A stretch of DNA of 64,000 nt from Aquila chrysaetos chrysaetos (GCF_900496995.4 NC_044009.1:42989505-43053504); one strand, 5' to 3'; shown: positions 1 through 11,975, counted from the first letter of the stretch. Notes: generated from the sequence alone by a model not told the origin. Numbers and translations are program-made.

Positions 1-2166
1 TCAGAACAAACAAGCCACTTTTAATGAAGGCAAATGATGCTAAATTTGGCAGTTCTTTGCTGCTTCCTGAGCCAAACATAACAGGTACACACATTTCTAG
101 GGAGAGATAGTCAAATCCCAAAGCTGATGCTGAGATATGTAATTTCACACAAAAATGACAACTGGCTCATTGGAAACGCCGCCTCCACCAAAGGCTTCCA
201 CAAACAACCTCCTCCTGCCAGCCGGCACGTAAAGGGCTCAAACTCAAAGCGAGGGCAGTGCAGGCCTTAAACAATTATCTCCTCTTTGATTTGGTTTGTG
301 GGGCCAGCTTGGCAAGCCCCAGGCTCGTGACCCCATTGTTTACATCCTTTTCTTCTGCTTTAAGGGATCATTTGCATTTTAAATATTAACTTATGGTCAT
401 CTTCAATGGTACAGACAACCACTGAGCAGAGAAATATCTAACACAGATGAGCGCTTCTCTGGCAGCTGAAGCAGGCAGATTTTTTCCCATTTCTTGACTT
501 CTTAAGCCCTGCTTTCAGATCTGGCCTGCTGGGGGGCACTGCCCTAGCACCGGGGCTGCAGGGACCCCACCAGAGCTCAGAGACAACCCTAATGAACACG
601 CGGAGGCATCATTTCCTAAAGCCGTGCAAGCAGGAGCCCGGTGGACACCTTGGGAAGATGCTGGGTAAGGTTGAGCATGCGGAGTCCTCTCCACCCCTGC
701 ACCGGCTGAGCCTGGCCCTGGAGGTCCATCTCCCTTCAGCAGGGATGGAAAGACCCACGCAGCGATGCTCCACAAGGCGTGGGTTTACAGACCCGCAGTT
801 ATCGCCAGAGCAGCTGCATTTGCTCTCCGTGGAAGGGGTCTAAGCTGTGCCGCAACCCCTCCGTATCAAAGGGCTTGCCCTCAGGAAGGGGCATCCTCAC
901 GAAGGAATTTGCTGAAGTTGCGTTAAACTTCCCCTTTTCAGGACTCGTGCACGCAACTCCCTTAAAAATATCTTCTCTTTCTTCAGACTTTCAAAGATGG
1001 GATCTTAAGCAGCGGGTAAATCCATTAAAGCAGTAGGTGATATCCAGGCCTATTGCTTTCCAAAATAAACATATTCCTGAGTTCGTTATTGATTTATATC
1101 AGTTTAGGTTGATCTTGTGGTTTGAACCTGATGCCTATTTTAGAAACGCTTTCACAGCCTCGCAGAAATTAGCTGCAGCACATTTTTTTGAAATTTGCCA
1201 AGGAAAATAGCTAAACGCTCTGTTTTTCCAGAACCTGAATTATGATCTGCACACACTGAGGTCAAGCAGTGCGAGTTTTGCTTATGGAATGATTCTTATC
1301 CCTCTTCCCTTGGGTTATTATACTTGGCAGAAAAACCTCTGAGTAAGATTTTACTTGAATATCTCTACTGAAGTCAGCATGTTTATTCCAGGAATGGCGA
1401 ACATCAAAGGATCAGACAATTATATGTTGTGTGAGGGTTAGGGCTTTTTGTGTGCGTGTCCCCCCGCCGACGATCTGAAGGCTGACAGGGGTTTAAAAGA
1501 AATAAAACAAAAACAGCCATGCCCAGCCTGTTGATGGGGGTTGGTGTTGTAACGCGGCGAGGAAGGAAATGCCAACACCGGCAGACAACGCTGAAACAAT
1601 GCTCCTTTACGCCAATTATCGCGCAAAGCAATCCCCGCGCTCCCCTGCGCTCGGTGGTCCCGCACGCAGCCCACCCCCCCAACCCCAGCATCCCTCCTGG
1701 CTCTCCGTGCACCGCGGGGGGCCAGCAAAGCTCCAGCCCCAGACCCCCTCAGCGGTTTGCTCCGTTCGAGCCTTGCCTCAGCTTTATCGCTGTTATTGCT
1801 GCCCCGGCTCCCCTCTCCGTCAGCACAAGCGGCGCTCGGGACCCACCGAAGGGCAGCCGAGCCGTTTTGGCGGCAGCGGCAGGCTCTCACGTGCCGCACG
1901 GCCCAGCCCAAGCAATGCCGGCCAGCGTCCTGAACCCTTGCTTGATATATGGAGCTAAATTTGAGCCCTGAACCCAGCAGCCCCCTTAAGAACTGCCTAC
2001 ATCTGGGTTCTTTGCCCGGATGGGGTTTGCGCGCAGCACGCATCGCGGCCCCGCAAAGGGCCGCGCTTCGTTAACGGCTTCACGCATTTTCCTCCTCCGC
2101 GCGACGCAAACGAGCTGTTGCGGAGCCGCGGCGGCAGCGCCCTCGCCTTTGCTTTCCTCCCTGCAG
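1..2166 (+). other. intron upstream of the TM exon of the TGFBR2-like gene
   Basis: No exon with the cysteine pattern of a type II receptor ectodomain was found on the + strand here. The first 1.4 kb is ordinary sequence; from about 1440 the GC and CpG content rises sharply into the kinase exon. The long open frames on both strands between 1438 and 2166 look like products of GC-rich sequence. Confidence 0.7.
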
Positions 2167-2975
2167 GCTACTCCATGCTGCAGAGCAAAGAGGTGATCCC
2201 GGTGGCCGCCATCAGCCTCCTGCCGCCGCTGCTGGTGGCGGTGATGATCACGGTGACGTTCTACCTCTGCCGCACGCAGAAGCGGCGCAAGAGGGCCAAG
2301 GCGTGGGGCGGGAAACCGGGACAGCCACCGGCGCTGCCGGAGCCCGGGAGGTCTGCCGAGCGGGAGGAGAAGTTGTCCGTGCTGATGGACGAGAGCCCGG
2401 CCGGCCCCAGCCCCACCGGCACCGGCAGCCGCCCCGCCGAGCTGCTCCCCATCGAGCTGGACGAGATGGTGGGCAAAGGGCAGTTCGCGGAGGTGTGGAG
2501 GGCCAAGCTGAGCCACAGCCGCTCGGGGCAGTACGAGACGGTGGCCGTGAAGATCTTCCCCTGCGAGGAGTACTCCTCCTGGAAGAACGAGAGCCAGATC
2601 TTCACCGACGCCAGCCTCAAGCACGACAGCGTCCTGCGGTTCCTCACCGCCGAGGACCGGGGCACGGGGCCCCGCCGGGAGTACTGGCTGATCACCGCCT
2701 ACCACAGCCGGGGCAACCTCAAGGACTACCTTTCCCACCACGTCCTGAGCTGGATGGACCTGCAGAAGATGGCGGGCTCCCTGGTGAGCGGGGTGGCCCA
2801 CCTCCACAGCGACTACACCGCCTGCGGCAGGCCGAAAATCCCCATCGCCCACCGCGACATCAAAAGCACCAACGTCCTGGTGAAGAACGAGCAGGAGTGC
2901 GTGCTCTGCGACTTCGGCATCGCCATACGCCTCGACCCTTCCCTGACGGTGGACGACTTTGCCAACAGCGGGCAG
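2167..2975 (+). CDS. TGFBR2-like: transmembrane and kinase N-lobe/catalytic-loop exon
   Basis: The acceptor is a pyrimidine-rich tract ending ctgcag at 2166. The first two bases complete a split codon, and 269 full codons follow to ...NSGQ. It corresponds to the large fourth exon of TGFBR2: TM helix, juxtamembrane, P-loop, ATP lysine, HRD and DFG. The donor is cag|gcaagt, a GC-type donor. Codon usage is strongly GC3-rich. An ATG at 2118 lies in the preceding intron in the same frame and is not a real start. Confidence 0.94.
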
Positions 2976-5900
2976 GCAAGTATGACCCGCCGGCAAAGGG
3001 GACCCTTTGCAAACCAGCCCTGGTCGCCCCACCGGCCGAAGTCCTCGCCCACCCCTGCTAACGCCTCTCTCCTCTTTGCGGGCAGGTGGGCACTGCCAGG
3101 TACATGGCCCCGGAGGTCCTGGAGTCCAGGGTGAACCTGGAAGACCTGGAGTCTTTCAAGCAGATGGACGTCTACTCCATGGCCCTCGTTTTGTGGGAAA
3201 TGGCCTCCAGATGCGAAGTGGTAGGAGGTAGGAGCATCGCACCAGGGTTGCCACGCGCCTTTTTGCTCCCTCCCTCCCTCCCCGTACGGGGACGCGGCTC
3301 GCTCCCGCGTCCCCACCGACGGCACGGGACCCCATTTTTGGGGCGGCTCGGGTCTCTGCAGGGCTGCTACGAGCTGGCGTAGCAGATCCTCCCCCATGGC
3401 TGCCTGCCCTGGGTGCCACGGCTCGAGGGGGCCGGCTCGGCGGCCAAGGAGCAGGCCAGGACCCCGGGGGGTCATTTGGTCCGGCCTCCGCTCAAAGCCA
3501 GCCAGCCGCCAAGTCACATCCCAGTCAGCGCTGGCGATGCAAAGCAAACCAAGCAGGAAGAGCCAAAGCTGCCTCCCCCTCCCCGGCCACAAGCGCTTTT
3601 TTTTTTTCAGACAACACCAGAGAGTTTATGTTGCAACGGGGACTCGCAAACTCCAGCCTCTGACAGAGCCACGTCCCCCCTCACTTCCCGGAGCCACATC
3701 CTGGCATCTGAAATTGTGTGTAGCAAAACATTTAATTAACTGCCCTGCTGTTAGCCCCTGCTGCCTGCTCCCCTCTCTTCCCTTTTTAGCTCTCTCCGGT
3801 TCCTTCCCTGTCCCACCTACTTGCAAAACAAGCCCACGGAGCTGCAAGAAGCTCCAACCCTCAGCTAGAAAGCTGCCCCAACCGCCCTGCACGCCTCACG
3901 CTCAGTGGTGGGAGACCCTTGCCTGGCTCGGATGCCCCATGCATCCTTTGCTTCCGAGCCAGCGTCCCCGGCCATCCCTCCCCACTCGTGTTTCACCTGC
4001 ATTCGCATCCGTGCTGGCAGAAACCCGGGTGGCCTCGCACCTCTGCAGCAGGGCGTTTCTCCTTGGCCTCCCACGACGTGGGGCTGCTCTTCTGGAAGGG
4101 CCGTTTCTCCTCTAACCCGATCCGTGCCAGGCAGCAGGAATCTGGATGCTGGTACCGTAGTCACCTCTCCCATCTTTCACCAGCGCAACACATTTTACCT
4201 GCTCAAAATAAGCCTCACCCAAAGACAGACCAAGTCCTTTGTAGCGCATCTCTTGGGTTCAGGAAGGTGGTCAGGTGGTTCCTCAGTCCTGTCTCTGAAA
4301 AACACCTCTGTGTGAAAAGCCAGCACTACATTTCTATGTTCAAATTCTAAATTGTTTCCAGATCCGTTTATTTTTTGCAGACTGATATAAACAAATGTAT
4401 TCTCATCCGGTAGACCACACCAAAGCAAAGAAGTGAATGCATTAAAAACAACCTGTAATGCTGCTGTCGCTCCCTTGCAGAGGTAAAGAATTATGAGCTG
4501 CCTTTTGGGTCAAAAGTCCAGGAGCAGCCCTGCGTGGACACCATGAGGGACATCGTGCTGCATGGCAGAGGGCGACCCGAGATCCCAAGCAGCTGGCTGG
4601 TGCATCAGGTAAGCTGGGAGTAGCTGGTTCGGAAAAGAGCAACCCACGTCGTCCCACCTCACTAAAACAGCCTGAAAAATGATTAAAGCTGTAATCAAAG
4701 CAAAAGTGGGCAGAACTCCTGGGCCCTACTTCCAGCTCCATTTTGGCTGGCTGAACCCACATAAGCCCCACTAGACCCATTTCCCTGGTGTATAAAAGCC
4801 ACCAGCCAGGGGTACAGCAAAATTTACTGATCAATAGCCATGATCAGGAAGCATTCTGAATGTCAAGTGACGGTATTCAGTTATCTTGAGGATAACAGCA
4901 AAATGGAGCACTTCGGTGGAGGCTCTTCTCGTGAAACAGTAAATAATTTGAGGCCACCCCACTTCTCCTCTAACCACCGTATCCAGAAAGCTCTAGCTCA
5001 GAAGACACGCAGTCCCTCACACACAGCAGGGACAGAGGGGAGGAAGGTGCATCCAGCCTCCTGCCTGCTTGGTTGTGGAGATTTCAAGCTCAAAATTACC
5101 TCTAACATGAGAGGTCATGACTTGGCATGCGAGAAGAAAGACTTCCGCTTCTACAAGGAAATGCAAAACAGGAAGCATCTCCCTCGAGTGAAACAACCAG
5201 GAAACACACGTGAAGCTGAGAGCAGGGAACCTGCCAGGTTCAAGTCTTGTCAAGGGGAAGCCTTTCACCAGCCTTCGGCTCAGAAGGTCTGAAAGCAAAG
5301 CATTTCAGCACAGAAAGCGTAACCCAGTGCTCTAGAATAGAAACACTTTGGCAGTTACGAGATGCGCTCTGTTAAAACCATCGACAAGCACACCCAGACC
5401 AACCAGCTCCAGAAACATAGCTCCCTCCTGGCCCTGACAGGGTCCTCTCTCCCCCAGGTCCAGTACTTTCTTCCACGCATCGAGGACGCAAGGGGTAGCA
5501 GGCACACCGACCATGATTTTCAATCTTGCCTGGCTTTGGTACTTCTTAAATTTCACACGTGTTGTGGAAAAACACCATCCATTGAAAAACAATTTGATTC
5601 ATCTGCAAAACAAGCTGAAACATTGAGCCTGCTGGCTCACAGTGCCTTGCAGTGTACAGTGCATCATCTTGCAGTATCCACCCATAAAACACACCACTAC
5701 TGCTTCCACTCCGCCTGGATGGCACATCAAGCCAGGCTTTTCAAAAGGAAAGATACAATTTCATGATCTTAGGAGGCCATGCGTTCCCTAGAGTATCTCC
5801 TCTCAAAACCATGTTTGTCCAATGACTTGCAACTGACCTGACTGACCAAAGCTGCAAACAGCATCAAATGAATCTGTGGTTTCTGCTGGACCGTGAGTGA

Positions 5901-8770
5901 ATTTATCAGTTGGCAAGTCCATTGCTGAAGTTCACTCAGTCCTTTTCCTTGATGAAGGCAAGTACAGGAACTTCAATCAGCACTGCTACACATTTGAAGC
6001 CTTTGAGTATTCATCTCGGACATTCACCTCCCAGAGTCTCTGATAAACTTCGAAACCGTAAGAAAAATATAGAGGCTTGGGTTGTCAAAAATCACGCTCT
6101 GACAGAGCCTGACCATAACTGCGCTGTTTGCTGAGCTGAAGAAGGGCTGACTGCAATTGCCTCCGAGAAATAACGTTGCCGTAGTTGGGCTGGTCCAGGG
6201 CGTAAACAGAGCAAGGCTTGTAAGGTAGTAACTTTTATTAGACCACCTGATGTTCACTGGGGAAGAGGAACAGAAAAGCCACGTTGTGTTCCTGAAAGTT
6301 TGCCTCTGACTAATCTTAGCTGATCTAATAAACATCTCCTTACAAGCCTGGCTTTACATGATTTTCCGGGCATTTTGCAACCGATCTCCCAGGATGAGGC
6401 ATAGGGCAGCACCATCTGCTGGGAAGCAGCAGAAAGCCACCGGTTTGTGCCACTCCTGGGGTCAACAGCTTCCAGCTGGAGGAAGCGTCGGGTGGGGTGA
6501 CACTAGGAAAGGGTGACAAATTGCTCACCTGAATGGGAAGCACCCACAGATGTTCCCACCAATGCAAGTAAGTTTGATGTAGAGCTCCAAATGCTACTTC
6601 CACGTTTCAACCATCAGGATCGCTCTTAGTCAAGTGAGGACCTACACCGTTAACCGTGGTTTAAGATTTCCAGCAAACACAAGCATTAATTTCCCTGACA
6701 AAGCTGACTCACCCAGCAAGCTGCCCATCTGCAGCTCCAGGGCAACAGTTTGCAAGGCTGCACAATAAAGCCAACTGAAGAAGTTTACCCCCAAAGTTTC
6801 CCAGATAACTTACGAACGCCTTAAGCCCATGCTTCCAGCTTGCTTCACACCCCACCACATTTAAAAGGAAAAAAAATTTTTAAAAGGGGTTATTTAGGCC
6901 AGGTAAATTCCTGGATCTGGTTCATGAAGCAGCTGAACGGACTGTTGTACTGGCACAACCAAAGGACTGGTGCAGGACAGGAAGGAGCAGTGGGAGCTTA
7001 AGTCAATATTGCCACTAAAAATATACTTGTAAAACTCAGCATCCTTCGGAAATCTGAGATATCAAATATAAAACCCAAACTAAGTCCAGTTTGTGAGCGT
7101 AACAAGATGTTCCAGTTGTACCACTCAAAAGAGCATCATCGCTACTTACAAGGCAAACTGCAAATAAATGTCATGATTTCAGGGCAAAATAAGCACAGAA
7201 AATCTAATGACTAAACCATACGACAGTGCCATGTTCTGTTTGAGAAAAGGCTTATTTTTAAAAGCTTCAGCTAAGCTAGCTTGTTTTTGCATGTTAATCA
7301 ATTACCCTCAAATCCTTTCAACTAAGCTAATAAATGAGTGACGTAAGAGGTACTGAAACACACCATCTGTCAGTTTTACTGCACGATCCTGTTCTAATCT
7401 GTGTCCATTATGGAAGATTTAGTATGATGACCCTTAGCAGAGAGCCATGAGTTCAGAGTAAGGTGCAGAAGGACAGATGACACTGACAGTACATCTGTGC
7501 AGGACTTGCATTTTCCTCTTGTGTTGGTCCATATGAGACTTTTGAGTTCTCTTAATTGCAAATTGAGAAATACACAAAAACCACTGAAAAACATGAAGCT
7601 TTATTTAGAATAATGATTTTTCCACTGTGTTGCAACCTTGGTTGACAATGATGCGAAAAGCAATAGCACATGATAGGAATTATATAGGCAAAGGAAGGTT
7701 CGGCATAGCTTCTGGTGCTAGCTGTGTTACTAGCTTAAGAATGGGAAAAATACCAGCTGAATACTGCCATTTTGTTCCTAAGCCCAAAATATTGGGACTC
7801 TCTTCAGAGCACTACACATATTGGAAAAAAATATATTAGTGGGAGACATAACCATTGTAACTGAGAGGAACTGAATGTGTCTGGAGCACACTGAGAAGTA
7901 CCCAATCCCACCTAAGCCAAGACACTATTTTGTGGTGAGAAAATAAAGTTCAGCTGCATGCTGCAATGAATATTTGGCCCAGCACACCGTTTCAGGAAGC
8001 TGCTAAAACAAGAAGTCAGATTTAAGAAGTTTCATTCCAAACTTGCCTTTAAACCTGACCCCCCCCCCCCCCCCCGGCCCCGCCTCCTCCATGCAGGGCA
8101 CAGGCTTGAAACCCAGAGACCTGGGCTCAGCTGCCAGCCTGCAGGTCACCATTTACACCTCTCCTGTCCCTCCTGATTTTAGGATGCTTCGATCTGAACA
8201 GGCAAGGCTGAGACAGGAGATGGAGGGCCTATTTCCTTCCAGCCCCTATTTAAGTCCCACAGTCAACACAAACCAACTTCCAGGGAGGATTTCCAGGGAG
8301 CGTGGAAAACGCTTGGGACCAGATCCCAGGTGAGCCAAGGCTGCTGCTCTAACACAAGCAGTGCCAGTAAGAGTGCAAGCATTGGCGCTTGCCACAACTT
8401 ACCAAGGCTGTTTCCTCCTGTGCTTAAGCTTGGCCAAAAAAAGCGTTTCTGCAGGAAGCTGTCAAAAGTATGGTAAAACGCTGTGATTGCATTAGATGAG
8501 CGTCTAGCTTCTCTTCCTCCTGCCTTCAGATCTTAATTCCAGCCCTTCTGACTGCAGGGAATGCGTTTTCTGTGTGACACCATCACGGAGTGCTGGGACC
8601 ACGACCCCGAGGCTCGCCTCACTGCTCACTGCGTGGCCGAGCGCTTCAACCTGATGGCACAGATGGATTGTGACGACATCCTCAACAACAACACGGACAA
8701 CGAGGCCAGCAAAACAGCTTCTCCAGGCAGGGAGCACCAGGACAGTGACGGGAGCAGAAATATGCAGTGA
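2167..8770 (+). CDS. TGF-beta receptor type II-like serine/threonine kinase (paralogue of TGFBR2), 3' part of gene
   Basis: Coding exons 2167-2975, 3086-3227, 4481-4608 and 8558-8770 join in frame to 429 codons including the stop, plus one split codon at the 5' edge. Order: short juxtamembrane stub; transmembrane helix (2202-2270) with the TGFBR2-like ISLLPPL motif; basic stop-transfer and linker; kinase with glycine loop [15 protein letters not shown] lysine (2550-2552), HRDIKSTN catalytic loop (HRD 2850-2858), DFG (2910-2918), APE in exon 3086-3227 and [12 protein letters not shown] near the end; then a Ser/Asp/Asn-rich tail. Exon boundaries match the last four TGFBR2 exons. Family role: a constitutively active receptor that binds TGF-beta-type ligand and phosphorylates the type I receptor GS box at the plasma membrane. 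The Cys-rich ectodomain and signal peptide are outside the window. Many substitutions and an unrelated tail relative to TGFBR2 (from memory) suggest a separate paralogue. All catalytic motifs are intact, so this is not a pseudogene. Confidence 0.93.
2202..2270 (+). other. transmembrane helix of the receptor
   Basis: About 23 hydrophobic residues centred on [15 protein letters not shown], followed at once by a basic stop-transfer run ([10 protein letters not shown]). The ISLLPPL core is shared with TGFBR2. This fixes the membrane topology: ectodomain upstream and out of window, kinase cytoplasmic. Confidence 0.9.
2976..3085 (+). other. 110-bp GC-AG intron
   Basis: Donor gggcag|gcaagt and acceptor gcgggcag. 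The exon frame and homology to TGFBR2 (NSGQ joined to [10 protein letters not shown]) fix both ends. No GT donor nearby restores the reading frame. The GC is embedded in the strongest known GC-donor consensus. Confidence 0.88.
3086..3227 (+). CDS. TGFBR2-like: activation-segment exon (APE motif)
   Basis: Starts after gcgggcag with [15 protein letters not shown] and ends in phase 1 before gtagga. It encodes kinase subdomains VIII-IX ([15 protein letters not shown]). From memory, about 7 of 48 residues differ from human TGFBR2 over the same exon, and the boundaries are identical. Confidence 0.95.
3228..4480 (+). other. intron of TGFBR2-like gene
   Basis: GT-AG intron of about 1.25 kb, GC- and C-rich in its first part. 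No other gene or repeat was recognised. Confidence 0.85.
4481..4608 (+). CDS. TGFBR2-like: kinase C-lobe exon
   Basis: Acceptor tcccttgcag, donor cag|gtaagc. It completes the split Glu codon and adds 42 codons ([17 protein letters not shown]...[14 protein letters not shown]). It aligns without gaps to the sixth TGFBR2 exon, with about 12 of 42 residues different (comparison from memory). It has no ATG-initiated reading frame of its own, so it is easily missed without splice-site reading. Confidence 0.94.
4609..8557 (+). other. intron of TGFBR2-like gene
   Basis: GT-AG intron of about 3.9 kb. It contains a run of 17 C at 8059-8075. No coding exon or recognisable transposon was seen. Confidence 0.8.
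8059..8075. repeat. poly-C run (17 C)
   Basis: Uninterrupted homopolymer in the last intron of the TGFBR2-like gene. Its length may be a sequencing or assembly uncertainty. Confidence 0.9.
8558..8770 (+). CDS. TGFBR2-like: last exon, end of kinase and divergent C-tail
   Basis: Acceptor ctgactgcag. It begins [20 protein letters not shown], closing the kinase domain, followed by CVAERF as in TGFBR2. After that the roughly 40-residue tail (8652-8767) is rich in Asp, Asn and Ser and bears no obvious likeness to the TGFBR2 tail. The stop is tga at 8768-8770. Confidence 0.94.
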   Translation, partial: GMRFLCDTITECWDHDPEARLTAHCVAERFNLMAQMDCDDILNNNTDNEASKTASPGREHQDSDGSRNMQ

Positions 8771-9100
8771 CACAGCAGGCAAAAAGCCTCATCACAAGAA
8801 ATGAGAGGATAAGTGAGAAGCATTTAGCTCATGGGAAAAAACCTCGCTCCGTTTTTCAAAATGGAACTAAGATCTAGTACATAACTTATTTATAAGGTCT
8901 GTTTCCTCCCACAGATAAAATGAACTGTGGAATCAATACTTTGGTTAAAGTGCAACTTTATATATGAACTGATTTTGTACTTACTTTAAATGTATAATGA
9001 TGCAAAGTATTCCTTTTATTATTTTTTAAAATAATAATGTTTAATCTTTTATTAATAAGCACCTGAATTCCATGTCTATCTTTTTAAGTCCTTCCCTATT
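8771..9100 (+). other. 3' UTR of TGFBR2-like gene (end not fixed)
   Basis: AT-rich sequence follows the stop, with several ATTTA-type stretches such as ttatttat near 8886 and a T/A-rich block at 9015-9060. There is no canonical AATAAA in the first 700 bases. The first canonical one on this strand is at 9798-9803 and lacks a clear GU-rich partner, so either a variant signal is used or the UTR is longer. Confidence 0.5.
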
Positions 9101-11950
9101 GCCATCATGAGTTTCTCTTCTAACTGCTTATTCTGTACACATCAAGACAATTTTCAGCTTTCCTTTTTTAATGGCCTCCACACACAAAAAAAAATCTGTT
9201 GTAACAGCAGAAAAACATCTTGAGATTTAACACGCTCTCAGTAGAAGAAATGCTGGCACCCAGGAAAATTACTCCTAGATCAGACAGTCCTTCATACAGT
9301 GTAAAGGCACCCGATAATCCAGTTTGCAAAAGCCTGATTTGCTGCAACTCCAACACACCTTTTTTTCACTGGGGAACTCCCGGGTGTACTTGATAGTTCA
9401 GGTGGGTGCATGAAGCTTCTTCGATAGAAAAAAAAAGTCACCAGTGTAGACACTGCTGTTTCACTCTAAGAAGTCTCCATACAGGATATCTAGACAACTC
9501 TTTCCCCATATCAGTCCAGTTTCCAGCCACCTCTAGCCAACAGATCTGTGCCACAGTAATAGTGTCAACACAAATGTGTTGGCTAATTCTTCCTGCAACT
9601 CCTTTACACTCCTCTGCTGTGTTATTCAACCTGAAGAAACATAATCAGACAGAACTGGGACCTTTACTCCTGTAACCACCAGACCAAGCCAGGCTGCCTC
9701 TGTAGTGGAAAGGCAATTAAGGAAAGGTAAGTCATACCGCGCTCTGAACCCTGGCCCTGTGCAGATCTTAATCCCTCCACCCTTGGGAGAAAAAGGTAAT
9801 AAAAACCTTAGCTGCTACTAAGAAGCCCTGCAAGCACATACCTGACACTCACCTAGACAGAGGTATCTTTCAGACAGCATCGGAGAGGAACACTTTGCTT
9901 GCCAGCATGCAGCTGCATGGATCAACCCCTACCAAGAGAGGGGAAGGGAGAAAACCGTACAACAGCCACGAGCTTTCTACAGCCAAGGCTCCCCAATGTG
10001 GAGCAGGGAAGCAGATCTGCAGGGCTGTTTTGGTTTTCTAATGCACAGCTATGGCAGCACCAGCCCATATAAAAAGCTCTTCTTCTCTCACTGTTGTTTC
10101 CACCTCTTCGGACCGTTCCACAGCTTCTAAATCAAAAGCCTAGAACAAAATTGTCTGTAAACCCTTCAAAGAAGTGTGGAAGGGGAATGAATTAGGTTGC
10201 ATCAAATCTAAATAATAAAAACTTACTTCAGCTACCATGTCTAAGTCTCCACCTGCAACTGTGACCATACCTTTCATTCTCACCAATCCCCCACCTGGCT
10301 GCTACCTCCTGTCATCTTATGATTTTTCAAGCACACACCCTTACCACCGACCTGAATTCAGTCTCATTGCTTTAATATATTAACCACTGCTCTACTGTAT
10401 GTATGCCCAAGAGAAACAGAGAGCATGGGGCAGCTTTTCTGACATGGAGATAAGAAACTACAGCAACACACAAAACTCCCCCCCGAGGCTGTCCGATCTT
10501 TCCTTCCAGTAATATTCAGTGCAGAATTTCCCCTACCAAGTTTTGCACTAAGTTGTTTGGATACAACACAGATGAGTATGTTTACTTGTTTGTCCAAGTT
10601 CACTTCAAGAAGCTTTAAAAGACACTCTGACCTGTTCTTCCCACAGGTGACTGGGACAGAGGGGGATCAGCCCGTGCAAACTAGACATTGAAGGCTGCAT
10701 TGCCAATTTTGATGGCTGAAATCCAAATTCTCCTGGGGAGACAGAGACTTAATCCTAGGCTTGACAGTTTATACTGTAAATATGCTGAAAAACTTCTCAA
10801 TCTATTCCCCTCCCCATGCCTAAAATCTTGAACACTGATTTACATATTGCATTTTTTTCCATGAAAACCAAGTCCAGAATCAAGCTTTCAGGATTATACA
10901 CCTGAATGCCTGCATTAAATAGGAGAGACTTGTCACACTCTTCGTTTTCCATAGCAGCAGAGTATGCAGCAGCTCTGAAGAGAGCCACTTATTTAAGCTC
11001 CAAGATCTGTTTATAACTCAGGGAGCCTAAAACCACTGAGATCAGTAAGGATTTTGCTCTTCACTTCAGTGGAGCCCAATCAAGCCAAAAAGACAGAAGG
11101 GAACATAAGCCAAAATCCTACATTTTGCCACATTCCCCATTGAACACACTGTGGTTCTAGCAAATATCTACATAGGAAGCAGCAGTGACCTTCAGTCTAG
11201 AAGGTACAAGATGGAAACAACAGCAGTTATGCAAGAGAATCAAATCTGGTCAGAGTTGAAAATACATCCATTAGTCCGTAGGGTGCTTGCAACTCTCAGA
11301 AGAATCACATAAATGTCTTACAATTTAAGCTGGATATTCAGTGGCTAGATTTTTTTTTTTCTTTTAAAACTGTTTTCAATTACGTCCTTTGTTTCTAGAA
11401 CTACTTAGAAATTTGCATGGTAACTAAATACACATCAGGAAGCCATTCCAGTTCTTGTGATCATCTGGGCAAAGGAAGGCTTCACCTTTTTTTTTTTCCT
11501 AGCAGCACCCCCATGTTAAAAGAAATCGTTTCATGTATTTTAAAAGACTAATTCTTCAGCATTGGGTCTATTTTTACACAACAAAATTAGTAACAGCTTT
11601 CTTAGTGTGAAACCACAAGCATACCAGATGAGGGTGGAAGAAAAATAACTTGACTAATAATATTATGTAAGGAACACAAATGGGTTTATGGTCAACATGG
11701 GAGCTTTTCAGTCTGTTTTACAGCCACCACCTTAACAAATTCCCAAATCAAAATTTTAAGCAGAGCTCAGTGACTGAGTCCTAAATCTATATTTTAACAA
11801 GGCCAAGTTTGATCCCTGGAGTATGCTCTGCTGATAAAAGTTTGTTTTCTGCTCTGATCACTGCAATATTAAAAGCTGGACCTTGCACCACAGCCCTTGC
11901 TGTTTGTTTAAAGTAAATCTGCCATGTGACACAGATAAAACAACTATGAA
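9101..11950. other. space between two convergent genes
   Basis: No exon, RNA gene or recognisable transposon was seen on either strand. The gap separates the tail of the TGFBR2-like gene from that of OSBPL11. Part of it may be UTR of either gene. Confidence 0.6.
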
Positions 11951-11969
11951 ACATATACAGTGTTGTCAA

Positions 11970-11975
11970 TTTATT
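11970..11975 (-). terminator. candidate polyadenylation signal of OSBPL11 (distal)
   Basis: AATAAA on the minus strand with GT/T-rich sequence beginning about 12-40 bases downstream. It would give a 3' UTR of about 2.05 kb. Confidence 0.4.

Noticed and set aside
1438-2043. 201-codon minus-strand frame and overlapping + frames
   Set aside because: GC-rich intronic sequence lacks stop codons by composition; no splice or homology support.
1-2100. Possible ectodomain exon of the receptor
   Set aside because: I searched for the Cys-rich pattern on the + strand and found none, so the exon is taken to be outside the window.
2118-2166. ATG at 2118 as start of the receptor kinase
   Set aside because: The 16 codons before 2167 lie upstream of a clear acceptor (tttcctccctgcag). 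A type II receptor needs a signal peptide and a Cys-rich ectodomain, which are encoded further left.
1986-3032. Open frame of 348 codons on the minus strand across the kinase exon
   Set aside because: Antisense shadow of a GC3-rich kinase exon; composition Pro/Arg/Ala/Val/His with no domain.
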